64,000 nt of DNA, taken from positions 6,339,501 through 6,403,500 of the forward strand of contig JALJCS010000024.1 in the NCBI GenBank assembly GCA_023055355.1. Direction: 5' to 3'. Under the pieces are notes generated by a model. It was not told where the DNA came from. It was given only the letters and a program-made list of their open reading frames with translations, and made no database searches. Shown one piece after another: positions 1-12,637 of the stretch; positions within the stretch are counted from its first letter, which is position 1, and every line of letters starts with the position of its first letter. This stretch comes from Agelaius tricolor. Its lineage: Eukaryota > Chordata > Aves > Passeriformes > Icteridae. Both the position numbers and the translations under genes were made by a program.

Positions 1-2439
1 AGGTACTTCATGGTCCACTGTGGGACAGAATAACATTTTTCAAGAGCAGAAACAAACACTGCAATCCACAGATTGTGAAAAGAGAAGTGCTGGCCTAAAT
101 AATTACTCATTTGTAATCCAGTCCAAGTCAACATGGCTATTAATAGAGGAGTGTTGGACTGCCTCTGTCTTGAGAAGCCCACTCTGAATTTCAACAAGCT
201 GTCAGCTCCAGGAGGTCAGCAATGCAGCAGGTGCTGGGGCACCCCAGCCAGGTGGGATGCCTTCAGAAGGCTCAATGTGCTGCCAGTCAGTCCTGGATAA
301 ACATTTTTTCCAAGCTATGACTACACAAAACTCTTGAGAGGATAACACCTGAATTCTGCACTCCTCACACAGAATCACTCAGCTCTGTGTGTTCCACCAG
401 ACACTTATGAAGGGCACACTCAACTCTGAGCAGCTTAATATTTCTTGTGTTGTTAGATAAATAAACAGCAGCAGAGCCTTTGGGCAAGCAGAGGAATAGG
501 TCTTGACAAAATGAGTTCCAACAGACAGTAAAAGATGGAGCATGAGTCAGCAGCATCACTTGCTGGGATGAAATAAGTGAGGGATAGATATGACAAAGGC
601 TGCTGCCTCCTGTGCACTGAGTTAGACCTGTTTCCCCCAAGTTCTCTAGACCTCTGAACTGGACTAGTTCTGTCCCATTTAGCTGTTATCCCCAAAAGGG
701 GATTCATGATGGCAGCAATGACTGCAACAGCTTTCTCTGTTGGTTCACACACTTTTTGCTCTAAGGCATCTGGCACTACCAGAGTTCTGCTGCATTCTTA
801 AATACTCTTAATTTTAAAATGCACAGATTAAAGTGGCCACATCAGTGAACAAACCCAATGGTTCCTCATTCACTTTGACAACCATTAAAAACCTCTCCAT
901 GGGTTTGCTTCATTTTCTTCTTTCCTTTTTTTCCTGTCAGTTCAGCTCCCTGTTCTCTTTCTCATGTCACACTGACTTTTCTCTACCCAGAGTTTAGTAA
1001 AGCCATTCATTTCAAGCAATCTGAAGTTGTTGTGTCTGCATTTCAGCCTTTTGAAACCACTCCTTTGCAAATATCAGGAAAAAGCAGCTGGATTGCCATT
1101 TCTGTTCAGTGGTCTGCTAAGACTGTAAACAGTGAAGAAGAAAGAATTTAAATACATTACAGTCTTTGCACAAAAATAAATAGGTATAGTGGCTGAATAC
1201 ATTTAGGCTGGAAATTTAAAGTTCTAGATTTTGGAGAGGCAAAATTCTGGAATAGTCCTTAGTGGGAGTAATTTTTCGTATGAAGATGATAATTTATAAA
1301 AGAGACCATATGGCATGGGGGTATGTAATCACAGGAAAGGTTCCCTTTAGTCCCATGTACATAATATCTGATTCTTCCACTATTTTCTCAAATCTCCTTG
1401 AAAATTACCCTTTTTCTCAAGGCTCACAATAAATAATCAAACATACACAACTATATCTTCCTTATCTTGTATATATTTTAGAGTGTAGTCACTAAAAAAC
1501 AGAACCACAGTGTCTAAATAAATCTGTCTCTACCACTCCTAATTTTCTGTTTCTTTTCTAAGATTTAGACTGGAGACTTTGGGGATAATGATTATTTCTG
1601 TTCAGTCAAGAATCTAGTATATCTAGGGCACATAAATTATTAATTTTAAAATGTTCCTTTACAGCCAGCCATGCATCTGTAAAATGCTGTTCTCCCAATC
1701 TTTGCAAGTTTTCTCTCAAAAGCCATAGTCAGCAATTAGGAAAGCTGTTGATTATACTCATCTTGAAATGCTTTGTAAGCTAAGTATACATGCTAAAATA
1801 TTGTGTATAAAAAATGGTGACAGCAAAGTTAAAAGAGTATAGAGGAACTGAAATTTTAACATATGTTTTACTGTATATTAGATTTTCTTGATACTGACCA
1901 GAATAAATATGCTTATTGAAAGTGCTGTGAATGGGAACAAAGATAAGACACGCATGCCTGCTGTGGAACAAAAGCTTATTTGTCCCTATCAAACTGAAGA
2001 CATTTTTCAAGTGCACTCACCTATGAAATTATGACTCTAGAAACATGTCAAAGCTGGCCAGACATATGATCTATGGAGCAGGGATTTTTGCAAATTGAAA
2101 GCTATCTAGAGGCATCTTTAGTTTACACACCAGTGTTTTCCATGCTAGAAAACAGCATCTCAGAGGACAGAAAATGTCACTAACTTGTGATGACCAGTTC
2201 ATTCTTTTGTTCTTCTGTTCCTGCAGTCCCCTTTTGAACATGTGCACGTTTTTATGCAGTTGCCTCAGTACCAAGTAAGCATAAAATGGCAGCAGAATAA
2301 AGTGAAATTTCATGTAATCTGTATGTGAGCCAAAAATGTGTACTGGCAGATGTTAAAAAAAAAAGTCTAAGATAGTATTCTTTGGGTAGCAAGTGATCTT
2401 AATACCAACATAAATAGGTTTAATTGATATTGATTGTTG

Positions 2440-2554
2440 TTCTGGTTTTTCTTTTTGGTTGTGTTTTGTTATTTGGGGTTTTTTTTTGTTTTGGTTTTTT
2501 GGTTGGTTGGTTGGGTTTTTTTTGGTTTTTTGGTCTGTTTTTTTTTTTTTTTTT
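2440..2554. repeat. T/G-rich low-complexity tract
   Basis: About 115 bases consist almost only of T and G: interrupted TTTTGG and TTGG runs, a short GGTT repeat, and a final run of about 17 T. It is simple sequence and could be the decayed poly(A) and tail region of an old minus-strand retrocopy, but no retrocopy body is recognisable beside it. Confidence 0.85.
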
Positions 2555-5045
2555 ACTGGTCATTTCAGTGTTCTTAAATTTAAGGTAAGAACTTCAGCTG
2601 AAATGTTTCATACCTGGTAAAGTATTAGAAAAATTGTTTCAAACTCTACATTGTACATGTATCAAGAATACAAACAGATGCAGAAATTCTTTAATTCTAT
2701 CAATACTGCATAATTATAAATGAATTCTAAAAAAAACACCTTTAAATATTACTCTAATGCACTTTGCTATTGAACACAAAGCACTGGAATACATCTATTT
2801 CCCCAAAAAGATGTTATTTCAAGTACCAAGTATCTTTCATTTAATTATCACTAATGGATGCAATCAAGCAGAGAGAAAGGCATAGAAGAGTCCACAGTAA
2901 TTGCCACTGGCAAAGTTCACATTTCAAACTCACCAGCTATTTATGGAACACACATTAGAAGCCAGATTCTACAGTTGTAACTACAGGTATCCCTGGACCG
3001 TAAAAAAAAAAAAAAAATTGGCTTTTCTTCCCCACAAGGTGTGTTCCCCCTTTTAGCTGTAATGCATTCAGCATAATCCAAGGCCAAAGAGGCAGTTCAA
3101 ACACAGCATGGAGCACCAGTGTCAGAAACAGTCTCACAAAATGAAAAATTGAGTTCTGCCAATCCTAAATACTCTTCCAGAGTCTCTACACAGACTCACA
3201 GTCTGACTTGGGGACAGACTGACTACCTGATTACACAGACTTCAGGACTCAGAGACACTGAGCCGCCCTAGATCCAAGAACCCAGTTTTTGGCATTCCCA
3301 TGATATCATCTGCCTTTCTGCTTCCTGGGCTGCTGGAGAGCTCAAGATGTGAGGAAGCCAGACAGGCAAGCTGGCCAGAAACCAGGCAGATTATTGATGG
3401 TAAAGCTGAGAATCTTCTGCCCAAGCAAAACGAATTTCTGCCAAATGTTTTGATTTGAACTTCCCAAGCACCCTCTAATAGGAAATTAGGAGTTTAAAAA
3501 GCTCTTTTGCTGTCATGTTCTTGCCCTAAACAGAGAATTGAAGGAAACAATATTCCATATCATTGATGAAAATTGCACTATTCAGAGTACTATGTGCTTC
3601 ATTGTATTTCAAAGTATGTCAAAGCTTGGGTAGTCAAAACCTTATTATAAATAAATGATGTTCTGCCTTGTCCATTCAGAGTGAGCCATATGTGTACCAT
3701 GAAACTGTGGGCAATGGAATCTTTTTGAAGAAGGTATTCTTCCAAAATACAGATGAGACCTTGAGATGACCCACCTCATGCAGTACTTTGTGCAGAAGTA
3801 GATCAGAAAAAAAGAACACTTCTTTGCTTGTTTGCTTGTCCTCTTGTTTATTAGATTCAGAAGATTCCAAATCATTTGTGCATTATTTAGATGCACTATA
3901 AATGGCATTTCTGTATATTGTAAAGTCCTGGAAATTCTTATACGAAGTCCTATGCAAGACTAAAGAATGTGCCAATACTACAATGCCTTGTGGCAATTTT
4001 CAGCTGCCATTCAAGAGAATCTAAGAAGCAAAAGGACATTTTAATGTTGTGAAGCAATTCAAAAGAGACTCTTCCATCAGGGAAATGCTGCTGAGAAGGC
4101 TTATATCCTGCATTATGATCTTATGAAATAATACTATTTACCTTTATGTTCTTAATTTATAAATCTTAAAAATATTTTAAGTTTCATATTCATTCTACAA
4201 ACAAGAAAAAGGAGACATATATTTGTTGATGCTTTCCTGAAAAAGTAGATCAGAAGCATGACTGGAATCAGAATGCAAACATGCTGAATAGTAGACCAGT
4301 ACTTCTTGGATCACATTAAATGCAGGAGAATAACACAGCACTGAAGTGTAATCCATTAAAACCCTCCAACACTGCTCTTTAGCTTCAAGTCCACGTCCTT
4401 CCCTTTACTGAGCTTTGTGACTGTACAACTGAGATTTCTCTCTGGATCATTAAACTGCTGGCTGGAAACTGCATGTCAGCAGATTCTGTAATTTAAATTT
4501 TCTGAATGGACAAAAGCTCATTAGATATGTAAAGACAAAGCTGACAGCTAAAGATTATTGGCAAATAAAAGCAAAAAGAGTAAGGATTTTTAAAAAGGGT
4601 GAGAGAACTTTAGGTAAAGAGATGAAAACTCTATTTGGACTTTCAAAGCACTTAAGTGAATTAGGAACACACATCCTACTGACTCCTCTTTGGTTTAACT
4701 CTCAGATATCTAATCTGTTACCTTACTTAGCAGCTCCTGAAATAATTGGAAAATATTAGGAGAAAAGAGTGTTCCTATTTAGTTTCATCTGAAAGGAATC
4801 TAGGTCAACTGTTCTCAGGCTGCTCTGTGATGTGAACTGAAACCATTCCCACCAAGGACTGGGACAATAGGGAGATGTGCTTCAGCACTGCTGCTGGCTG
4901 CAAGTGAGATGCCAGAGCAGATCCACACTCTCTCTGCTATTCAGATCAAATAAAATCCTCATTAATGACTGAAGAATCACCAGATTTGGACCCTTTTAGG
5001 ACACCTTAGATTAGTTCTTCTACCAGTAGCAGAACTACTTGCAAA

Positions 5046-5525
5046 CCATGGTCAGGGAGGTTGAAAGGAACCTTTGGAAGTTACCTGGTCCAGCCCTGCT
5101 GCTCAGAGGGGGCACCTCGAGCTGGTTGCCCAGGACCTTGTCCAGATGGCTTTTTTACATCTGCAAGGATGAGACTCCACAACCTCTCAGGGCAACTTGT
5201 GCCAGTGCCCAGTCACCCTGAGAGTAAAACAGTGTTCCCTGATCTACAGAGGGAACCTTTTGTGTTTCAGTTTGTGCCCATTACCTCTGGTCCTGTCACT
5301 GGGCACCACCACTTCCTCTATGCCCACTCCCTTAGGATATATACATTAACAGGATCCCCTGAGCCTTCTCTTCTCCAGGCTGAACAGTCCCAGGTCTCAG
5401 CCTGCCTTCTCCCCCCAGATCCTTCATCATCTTTGTCATCCTTTGTTGCACCTGCTTCAGTCTTTTACTGGGAAGCCCAGAACCAGATGCAGTACTCCAA
5501 GTAAGGCTCTCCCAGTGATGAATAA
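5046..5525 (-). mobile_element. CR1 LINE 3' fragment (antisense to window)
   Basis: Read on the minus strand, this is the 3' end of a CR1 element. It holds the end of ORF2 (a VQQRMTKMMKDLGG-like stretch resembling the CR1 VQRRATKMIKGLEH block) and then the untranslated tail with the 'gcccagtgacaggac' and 'cactggcacaagttgccc' signatures. It is 5'-truncated and has stops and indels. The open frames over it are remnants or chance. Confidence 0.9.
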
Positions 5526-7347
5526 AAAGGAAGGAAATCAATATCTCAGGTTGGTCTTTTGTGTAAAGAATAAGACAAGTTATCATTCTTCTGTTCTGAC
5601 AGGAGTATATCTGAAAGTTCCTGTAATGCAGAATTTCCTTTTTTTCTTTGGCTCTTAGGGCAAAGTGGAGACAAATTGAAAAGTCAGTCTTCAATCAGCA
5701 GAATGAAACAAACTTCCATCTTGAACACTCAAGTTTGGCAGCCTATGCTAAGTGCAATGACAATTTCCAAAGTATCTCATACCTCAAGACTGCCCAAGTC
5801 CATTTTATAAAGGTCATCTTAGCAACTTCAATTATAGGATTATAACTTTGAGGCACAAGAAGGAATTTACAGGTATGTTTGTTCTGCACCCTGCAGCTAG
5901 ACCTGGAGATCACCAAACTAATTACTACACAGTCTAAACATGAGTATTTGAATTGCACTCTTTCTGCATTTTCAGAAGAAAGCCTCCAGTCATCATGTTT
6001 CCATAGTGGGATAATGTATTACTATTATTCATATGATAGCTAGAGGTTTTTTTCTGTTATACTTGAAAAGTATTGATTTTTCTGAATTTGCTACAAATTC
6101 AGACTAGTAATGGAGATCTAAATTTGACCCAATGGGGGCAGAATCTATGATTTTCTATATGTATAATCAACCATGAATCATTTTTATATTTTGGGTATAA
6201 TATTAGCTCTATACTTTATGCAAATTGATGCAAAATAAGATAATAAAAATCCTTCTATGCTGTCCTACAGATGTCTTTCAATGCACTACACTTCCTAACT
6301 CTGAAACTATGTCACTTTTAGACATTTTCTGAACAGATATTGCAATCTCCTACAAATTGTATATATTTTTATAACTTTAAAACTGATTTTAATTCCTGTA
6401 TTTAGAGGTCAAATGTTAATATATTAACTTAATTCATTACAATGCCCTGAATATATTGAGCTGAAATACTTCCCAGGTAGTTTGTTTAGATTAGATAGAG
6501 TTTTAATGCTCTCATTCTGAACTAATATTCACAAGAGGGATCAGTGATGAAATGAGACTAATATAGCAGATTGCACTGTTCAAATGAATGCAGCACGGGA
6601 AGGTGAAATTAATTTTTTATTAAATGCTTGTGCTATAATGGAAGGTATTTCTTGTATTGGTTAATTTAAAACAGTTTTGGTATTGGCTAATAAGTTTAGC
6701 CAAACATTTTGTTGAGCTTCAAACTAGGCCAATGTTTGTGAACAAACACTTGGTGCCTACAGGAATAAATCCCCAATTTACTGGAGAAGAGACCCAACAG
6801 TCTGCTATGTGCCCTCACTTGCTAAATTTGTACCAGATGCTGACACAAACTCTGGCTTAGGGAATAATGTCTGGAAGTAAGCCAGATGAGAGGATAGAAA
6901 CATAGGTACAAACCTTTACTAACCTTAATCTTGAGAGTGCCATCATTAAGGTTTCTTAATACAAAAAAGCAGTAAACTAACTTAGAAATTACAGTGTTGT
7001 ATAATCTTACATGAAGAATGGAATACTTCTTTATGTAACAGCCCCTAATCTAAAGTACTTCAAACTGGTTTATTTTCCTCTAAAACCTTGGAGGAAATAC
7101 TATTTACTTTTACAGGATTCACACAGTGGATGATGAAATCTTGATTAAAAAACTAAATACAAATAATCATGCTAATGAATTCCAAATGAGTATATCACAT
7201 TTTATCTACATACGAGCCAGTGGTGGAAGACATTCAGAAAAATCTGCTTAGTATACATTTTCTTACTTAAGAGAAGCAATGCACTTCTTCTCACTACATT
7301 AGTTCTTTATTCTCTAAGAGGAAAAGAGCAGGAGAGATTGTATTTAC

Positions 7348-7415
7348 CTGAGAATTCCTGGATTTGAGAATCTTCTACTTCAAACAACAATTCGTCATGG
7401 ATCTGAGCAATTAAC
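7348..7415 (-). CDS. POLN: POLN exon: motif C (palm)
   Basis: This 68-base exon completes Arg219 and encodes residues 220-241: LIAQIHDELLFEVED and SQIQEFS. H225-D226-E227 is motif C, and Asp226 is the second catalytic metal ligand. The acceptor is ATTTTTCAG and the donor is GTAAAT. It ends in phase 1, so at least one more coding exon is needed for the C-terminal palm helix and tail. I searched 1-7347 by eye for the remaining exons and did not find them. Confidence 0.95.
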
Positions 7416-7742
7416 CTGAAAAATTGCAGAGATATCAGATAATATATGCAAAAAAAATTTAACAGTGCTTTCCATTCATGGATAAGTTAAAGTGAAAATA
7501 AACATCCAAAGAAAATTTAAAAATCATTAATAGACTTAAGAATTGCCTCTCCCTGTATTCTGGAAACATGAAAGCCATAGTGGTAAACCCAAATTGTGCT
7601 TGCCAGCTTATAAATGTCATTCAGGGATTTGATGCCATAACAAGCTATCACTTAAAACCAACCTAATTTGCAGAAAAATACAAGAAATTATGGAGACAGA
7701 CGATGTTTGGTTAATATAGTTTGGTTTTTTGAATCGGATATA

Positions 7743-7947
7743 AAGAAGTTCTTCCTCATGATGGTGGTGAGGCACTAGAACTGGTTGCTCAGAGAAGCTG
7801 TGGATGCCCCACCCTTGGCAATGTTCACAGCCAGGTTGGATGGAACTTGGAGGAACCTGGTCTAGTGGAAGGTGGCCCTGCCCATGGCAGGGGGTTGAAC
7901 AAGGTGGTCTTTATGGTCCCTTCCAATGCAAACCATGCTGTGATTCC
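7743..7947 (+). mobile_element. CR1 LINE 3' end
   Basis: The plus strand carries the standard CR1 tail. It reads 'aagaagttcttcctcatg', then 'agagaagctgtggatgcccc', 'gccaggttggatgg', 'tctagtggaaggtggccctg' and a 'tcccttccaa' end close to the usual terminal octamers. It is about 205 bases, strongly 5'-truncated and lightly diverged. Confidence 0.93.
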
Positions 7948-9319
7948 AGGATTTAAATTAAATGTCATTTGTAGACTTTTCTTAATACTTTTTCTTAATA
8001 ATAGCAGTTATTCAAGTAAATAATTCTTTACAAATGGCTGAAACATCAATATGGTTATGACTTATAACTTTTCACAGCTTCTTAAGATAGTTTCACACTG
8101 CCTTAAATTACAGTGTGACATTGACTAACAGTGTGGTGAGCTCTAATAATAGATCTTAAATTATTAGTCACTTACAACACAGTCAGAAGCAGAATGAAAC
8201 AGATTAACATATTTTTAAAAGGAAATTAGGACACAGGACACAAAAAAAGAAATAGATGAAAAGACCAGGATCATCTGTAGCAGGAGAACACAGTTACATG
8301 AAAAGTTGTAATTTCTAATTCAAGTAAATTAATTAAAACAAGAATATCCTGATAACCATTGAAATGACATGCAAAAGGTACAAATCAGAACAGTGAATAT
8401 TAAAGATGAATAAACAGTCAATCAATTGAATAAGTGAAAATAATTGCATTTATTAAACCAGTGCAATAAAAACACAATAGACTGATTATTGTTTGTTCCA
8501 GAGTAGTGTCTCATGCCTTCAGTCAGGATTAAAGCACCATATATTCTGAATATTTGGTAAGGAAAAGTCCTTTCTTAGAAGAACTTACAATATACATAAA
8601 AACTTAATTATAAATTTTTCAGGATTTAGGAATGAAAGAATAGGATTTTCAAAACATCTCAGCATTGTAACAACTGATCACCTCACCTCCATGCTAAAAG
8701 TAAAACAGGAGGAGCAGGTTTGGACCAGAATTAAGTGCTATCTTATGTATGCCCAAAAACCTGTGGAAGCAATGTAAATTACCTGAAATTTTCTCTCTGG
8801 ACAGCAAAATAGACTTGACACAACTCTACATGCTCCAGTTCACCAAATGAATGCAGCCCAGCTCCTTTAGCTTAGCTCTCCATGGTGGCTAAAGGACATT
8901 TCTGTTTCTCATGCACATCATCCTGAACATCACAGCCCATCAGCTCAGCTGCACTGCCAGTTAACTCAGGAGCTGCCTGGAGCTGCAGAGTTGCATCTGC
9001 CCCATCTTACACATCTAGTGATTCATTTGAAGTTCAGGACCATGTTCTCTCTGCTAAATACAGAACTAGAAGTTGGCATTGCTGGTTCTCTGTCTAGCTC
9101 TGCTGCTCTCCTAACCAATGCCTTCAGTTAGAAAATGGGAATAATATTTCTGAGATCTAAGGAATGAGTATTTCTAATACACTTCTATTTTCAAATGAAA
9201 GATATTACAGAAGATTTAATTAACACTAAACATGATTTCCTAGACTGATGCCAATAATGAAATAGTACACACTATTTCCTCCTTAATCTTCATCAAACAA
9301 GATAGATAATTTTTGATGA

Positions 9320-9520
9320 TGTTTTATCTCTTCTTCTTACATGTTTCACAGCAAATAATGAGTTCTGGTCTTGCAGTACAAGGCCACCTGCATTTTTTCA
9401 AGCTTGCTTAAGTAATAATGTTGTTTTATCTCTTCTTCTTACATGTTTCACAGCAAATAATGAGTTCTGGTCTTGCAGTACAAGGCCACCTGCATTTTTT
9501 CAAGCTTGCTTAAGTAATAA
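9320..9520. repeat. Perfect 99-bp tandem duplication
   Basis: Bases 9320-9418 recur without a mismatch at 9422-9520, separated by three bases (period 102). The unit begins TGTTTTATCTCTTC and ends GCTTAAGTAATAA. It does not resemble CR1 or an LTR and is intronic. Complete identity means either a recent duplication, perhaps polymorphic, or an assembly error. Confidence 0.97.
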
Positions 9521-11116
9521 CACTTTCATGCAATATGCTGTTCCACAGAAGGAAGCATTCAATTTGACATCAATAAAGATGAAAGAAAAAAATCAAAGCA
9601 ATTTGTACATTCAAAATTTACAGTTTTCACCATTCCCCTGCATGCACCCACCTAGCCATTGCATAGTCTGAGTGAAAGAAGTTTGAAAAAGCTCCTATAC
9701 TTTTGCTTAATAGCTTAATTGAATCCTCTTAACTTTGAAGGAATATTGCAATAGCAAGCTCCTCTCATTATCTTGTGCTAAAAGCTATGGCCAACTGGAT
9801 TAGAAACTGCAAACCAGGCAGACACTAGTACATTTTTAATTCTACAGATGTTAAGAATGCCTTTGATTTAGAAACTAGTATTTTATTAACTATGTTCTTT
9901 CCTGACTAAAAATTAGGCATCTTTATTGATGAGTTCACATATGATTTCCTTTACTGAGAAACATGACTTGCATCTGAGCATGCCTGTAGTGTGGAACTAG
10001 AAATAGTGCTACAGCCTGAGCCTTCAAATGCAGAAATATTTATGTGAGTGCCAGTCTCAACATGGTTTTTGACACCACTTTAGTGTGCCCAGCAAACAAC
10101 AGCCATCTTAAACTATTATGCTGCACTATAGGATTTTAAAAAGAAGATATTTTTCATTTTCTTAACACTACATTGATCATTCTTCCAGTTTCCTATAAAG
10201 CATTACAGAGACTAAATTCTCAGGCCTCCAGTGGATCAGCCCAGCCATTACTACTGTATCATAATCATATTAATAAATTATATATGCCAAAACTAATTAA
10301 ACTGTTCTCAATAGATTTTTTCATAGTATTCTATTCATGAAGCCATATTGTTAGAGCATATCTTTCTGTAGTACCAGGCCAGCTGTCTAATAAAACAACT
10401 AATGAAGATTTTGTTTATTACTGGAAATCAATATATTCCAGGTTTGGACTACTCTGTTCTAAAGTACAGAATTTGAAGGTTTTCCATGACTACTTCAAAC
10501 ACCTAGAAATTATTACACTATTGAACTGACCTCACCAAAACAGCTGTCACCTTATTAGTGAGCAACTGCATTTTTCTTTATCAATAAAGGAAACAACTTT
10601 CTGTCTAAACTCAAAAGAAGAGCACTGTGGCATGACATGCTGCAGGCTCCAGTGCAGGTATGTTCACTAGAAGAGGCCAGTGTAGGAGAGGGGAAAAAGA
10701 AAGACGGGATTATCATAGTAGTGTTCATCAGAAGGAGGTTTTTAACAGCAACATGCAGCGCTTCAGGATGTTGGAATGTGCCAAGAGATGCTCAAACTAA
10801 TTAAATTCATGCTTCTTCTGCAGACAAGGGACTAAGGCTGGTTCTGACCTAGATGTTCTGAGCTCACACTTGGAAAACCCCAGCTCTGTGTGGTGGCTTT
10901 GTGGCGGTGCCACCTCCCAAAACAGCTACCTGAAGTTAGGCAGAGATTAACCCTCTGTACATTTTTTATATAGTTTTTGCATCACTGGGGAAATTTTTAC
11001 TGCTGTTAGCAACACACCAAAGCATAACATGGTTTAGCTTTCCAGATTGGTCTGTAGAAAGATAAAATAAAATATAAACCACCAACAGTTTAGTGGTGGA
11101 GTTGGCAGTGCCAGCT

Positions 11117-11173
11117 TAACAGTTGGACTCAATGACCTTAGAGGTGTTTTCCAACCTAACTGATTCTATGATT
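11117..11173 (+). mobile_element. CR1 3' tail remnant
   Basis: This is about 57 bases of the CR1-type terminus. It has 'gttggactcaatgacctta', 'gttttccaacctaactgatt' and a 'ctatgatt' end. It is too short to place in a subfamily. Confidence 0.8.
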
Positions 11174-11290
11174 ATTACATTGAGCTGTCTGTTTGAAGAA
11201 TTTGAATAGAAAATAAATTATAATAAGGTTTAAAACTGGGCAACTGGAAAAGCTTTAAAAAAGAGGGTTTGATCATCATGCACAACATAG

Positions 11291-11345
11291 CAGGACTCAA
11301 TGATCTTAAAGGTCTTTTCCAACCTAACTGATACTATAATTCTGT
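11291..11345 (+). mobile_element. CR1 3' tail remnant (second)
   Basis: This is a second copy of the same terminus, about 120 bases after the first: 'aggactcaatgatcttaaa', 'ggtcttttccaacctaactg' and a decayed 'atactataattctg' end. The two tails share the 'ccaacctaactgat' variant. They could be one duplicated tail or two insertions. Confidence 0.78.
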
Positions 11346-12615
11346 AAGGAATTGAGGGCACCTTATTCTCACCAAGAGCCTTCAAGCTGAGAGTCCAGAC
11401 TAAAGTTTAAGATGGTTCCTGCTGGACACTCCTACATCTTCAGAAAAAAAGTGGTGCAGGACAAGGTCACAGGTCTGATTCTGAACTAGAGCACACCAGT
11501 GTAAAATTTCCACAACGTATGACATATTTTAACTTGAAGAGATACTGAAAATTAAATCGTATTTGAACAAGAGATTTCCTAAAACAAAAGGATGGTCTTT
11601 GGAGAAGGAGTGAAGAAGATTAATTATTTGAAATCCATTATAACTTAATGGTTGGAGTAAAAAATTCTAGTGAATAAAAAACTATAATGAATCTTGAGAA
11701 TTTAAAACAATGTTAGCAGTTAAGTATTTATATATGAACAATAAAAATATAAACATTGAAGAGTTACTAAAAGTACAGTGCTTTAAATAGGGCATTAATG
11801 ATCACTTGGTAGAATAAACTTTGAAATACTTCTTTAAAATAGTCTCTAAAATATTTTTTAAATATTTTAAAAATATTTCTAATTTTCTATTTCTCACAAG
11901 GTTTTCATCTCATTTTAAAAAGCACTATGCCTCTGACCAGTGAAATGAAGGTCATACAACAGTATCAGATTTTATACCCCAAAGATTACTATCTTTGTCT
12001 CTCATCCTATGATCTTCCCCTTTTTTGATATAAGCAAATCAATCAATAAAATAATAATCCAACTAGTAACACCACATTTTTTGTTTTGAATTTGAAACCT
12101 ATAAATGCCTAATGGGAGACTTCAAAATTGCAGATATGGGAGTACACAGTTAAAAGCTATGTGTAAAAAGTTTAAAAATAAACCCAAAAAGCATAAAAAC
12201 TGTTAAATGGTTAGGAAACAAAAAGATTAAAACAATAAGGTATTTTTAAATCAGACAAATGGGGGAATATGGAAAAAAAATGAAACCCAATCCATCAAAA
12301 CCAAAAAACAAATGGAAATATGTTTCATGTTTTTTAAATAAAAAAATTAATCACTTGAAAAATTGACACATTCACACTTAATAAATTAATATTTAATAAA
12401 ATAAAATTTTTAATAAAATAAAATATTGACTAAAAAGGCACATAATGAAATACTTTGCCAGAAAAAGCCAGAATGGTCGTTCATTTAACAAACACTTGCA
12501 CGGATGTCAAGAATATTTAGAAATTATGACATACAATGATTTTGGTGGAAGACTTTTAAATCCTACATTTCAGAACTTAGACTCATCCCCACAAGCAGAG
12601 GAAGACGAAAATCTG

Positions 12616-12637
12616 CAGACAGACAGACAGACAGACA
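12616..12637. repeat. CAGA tetranucleotide microsatellite
   Basis: This is a (CAGA) repeat of about five and a half units. It lies inside a chance open frame and has no visible relation to coding sequence. Confidence 0.9.

Larger units (their letters stand above)
1..7347. other. Downstream POLN intron or flank; no exon seen
   Basis: This AT-rich non-coding stretch lies 3' of the motif C exon. It holds a T/G-rich low-complexity tract, an antisense CR1 and short A/T runs. The remaining C-terminal POLN exon(s) should lie on this side. I looked for minus-strand codons resembling the MESL helix and the SWGHL-like end and saw none, so the intron is probably longer than 7.3 kb. An exon that has diverged strongly could have been missed. 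Confidence 0.6.

Noticed and set aside
5061..5504. 147-codon open frame on the plus strand
   Set aside because: It lies entirely on the antisense strand of a CR1 3' fragment.
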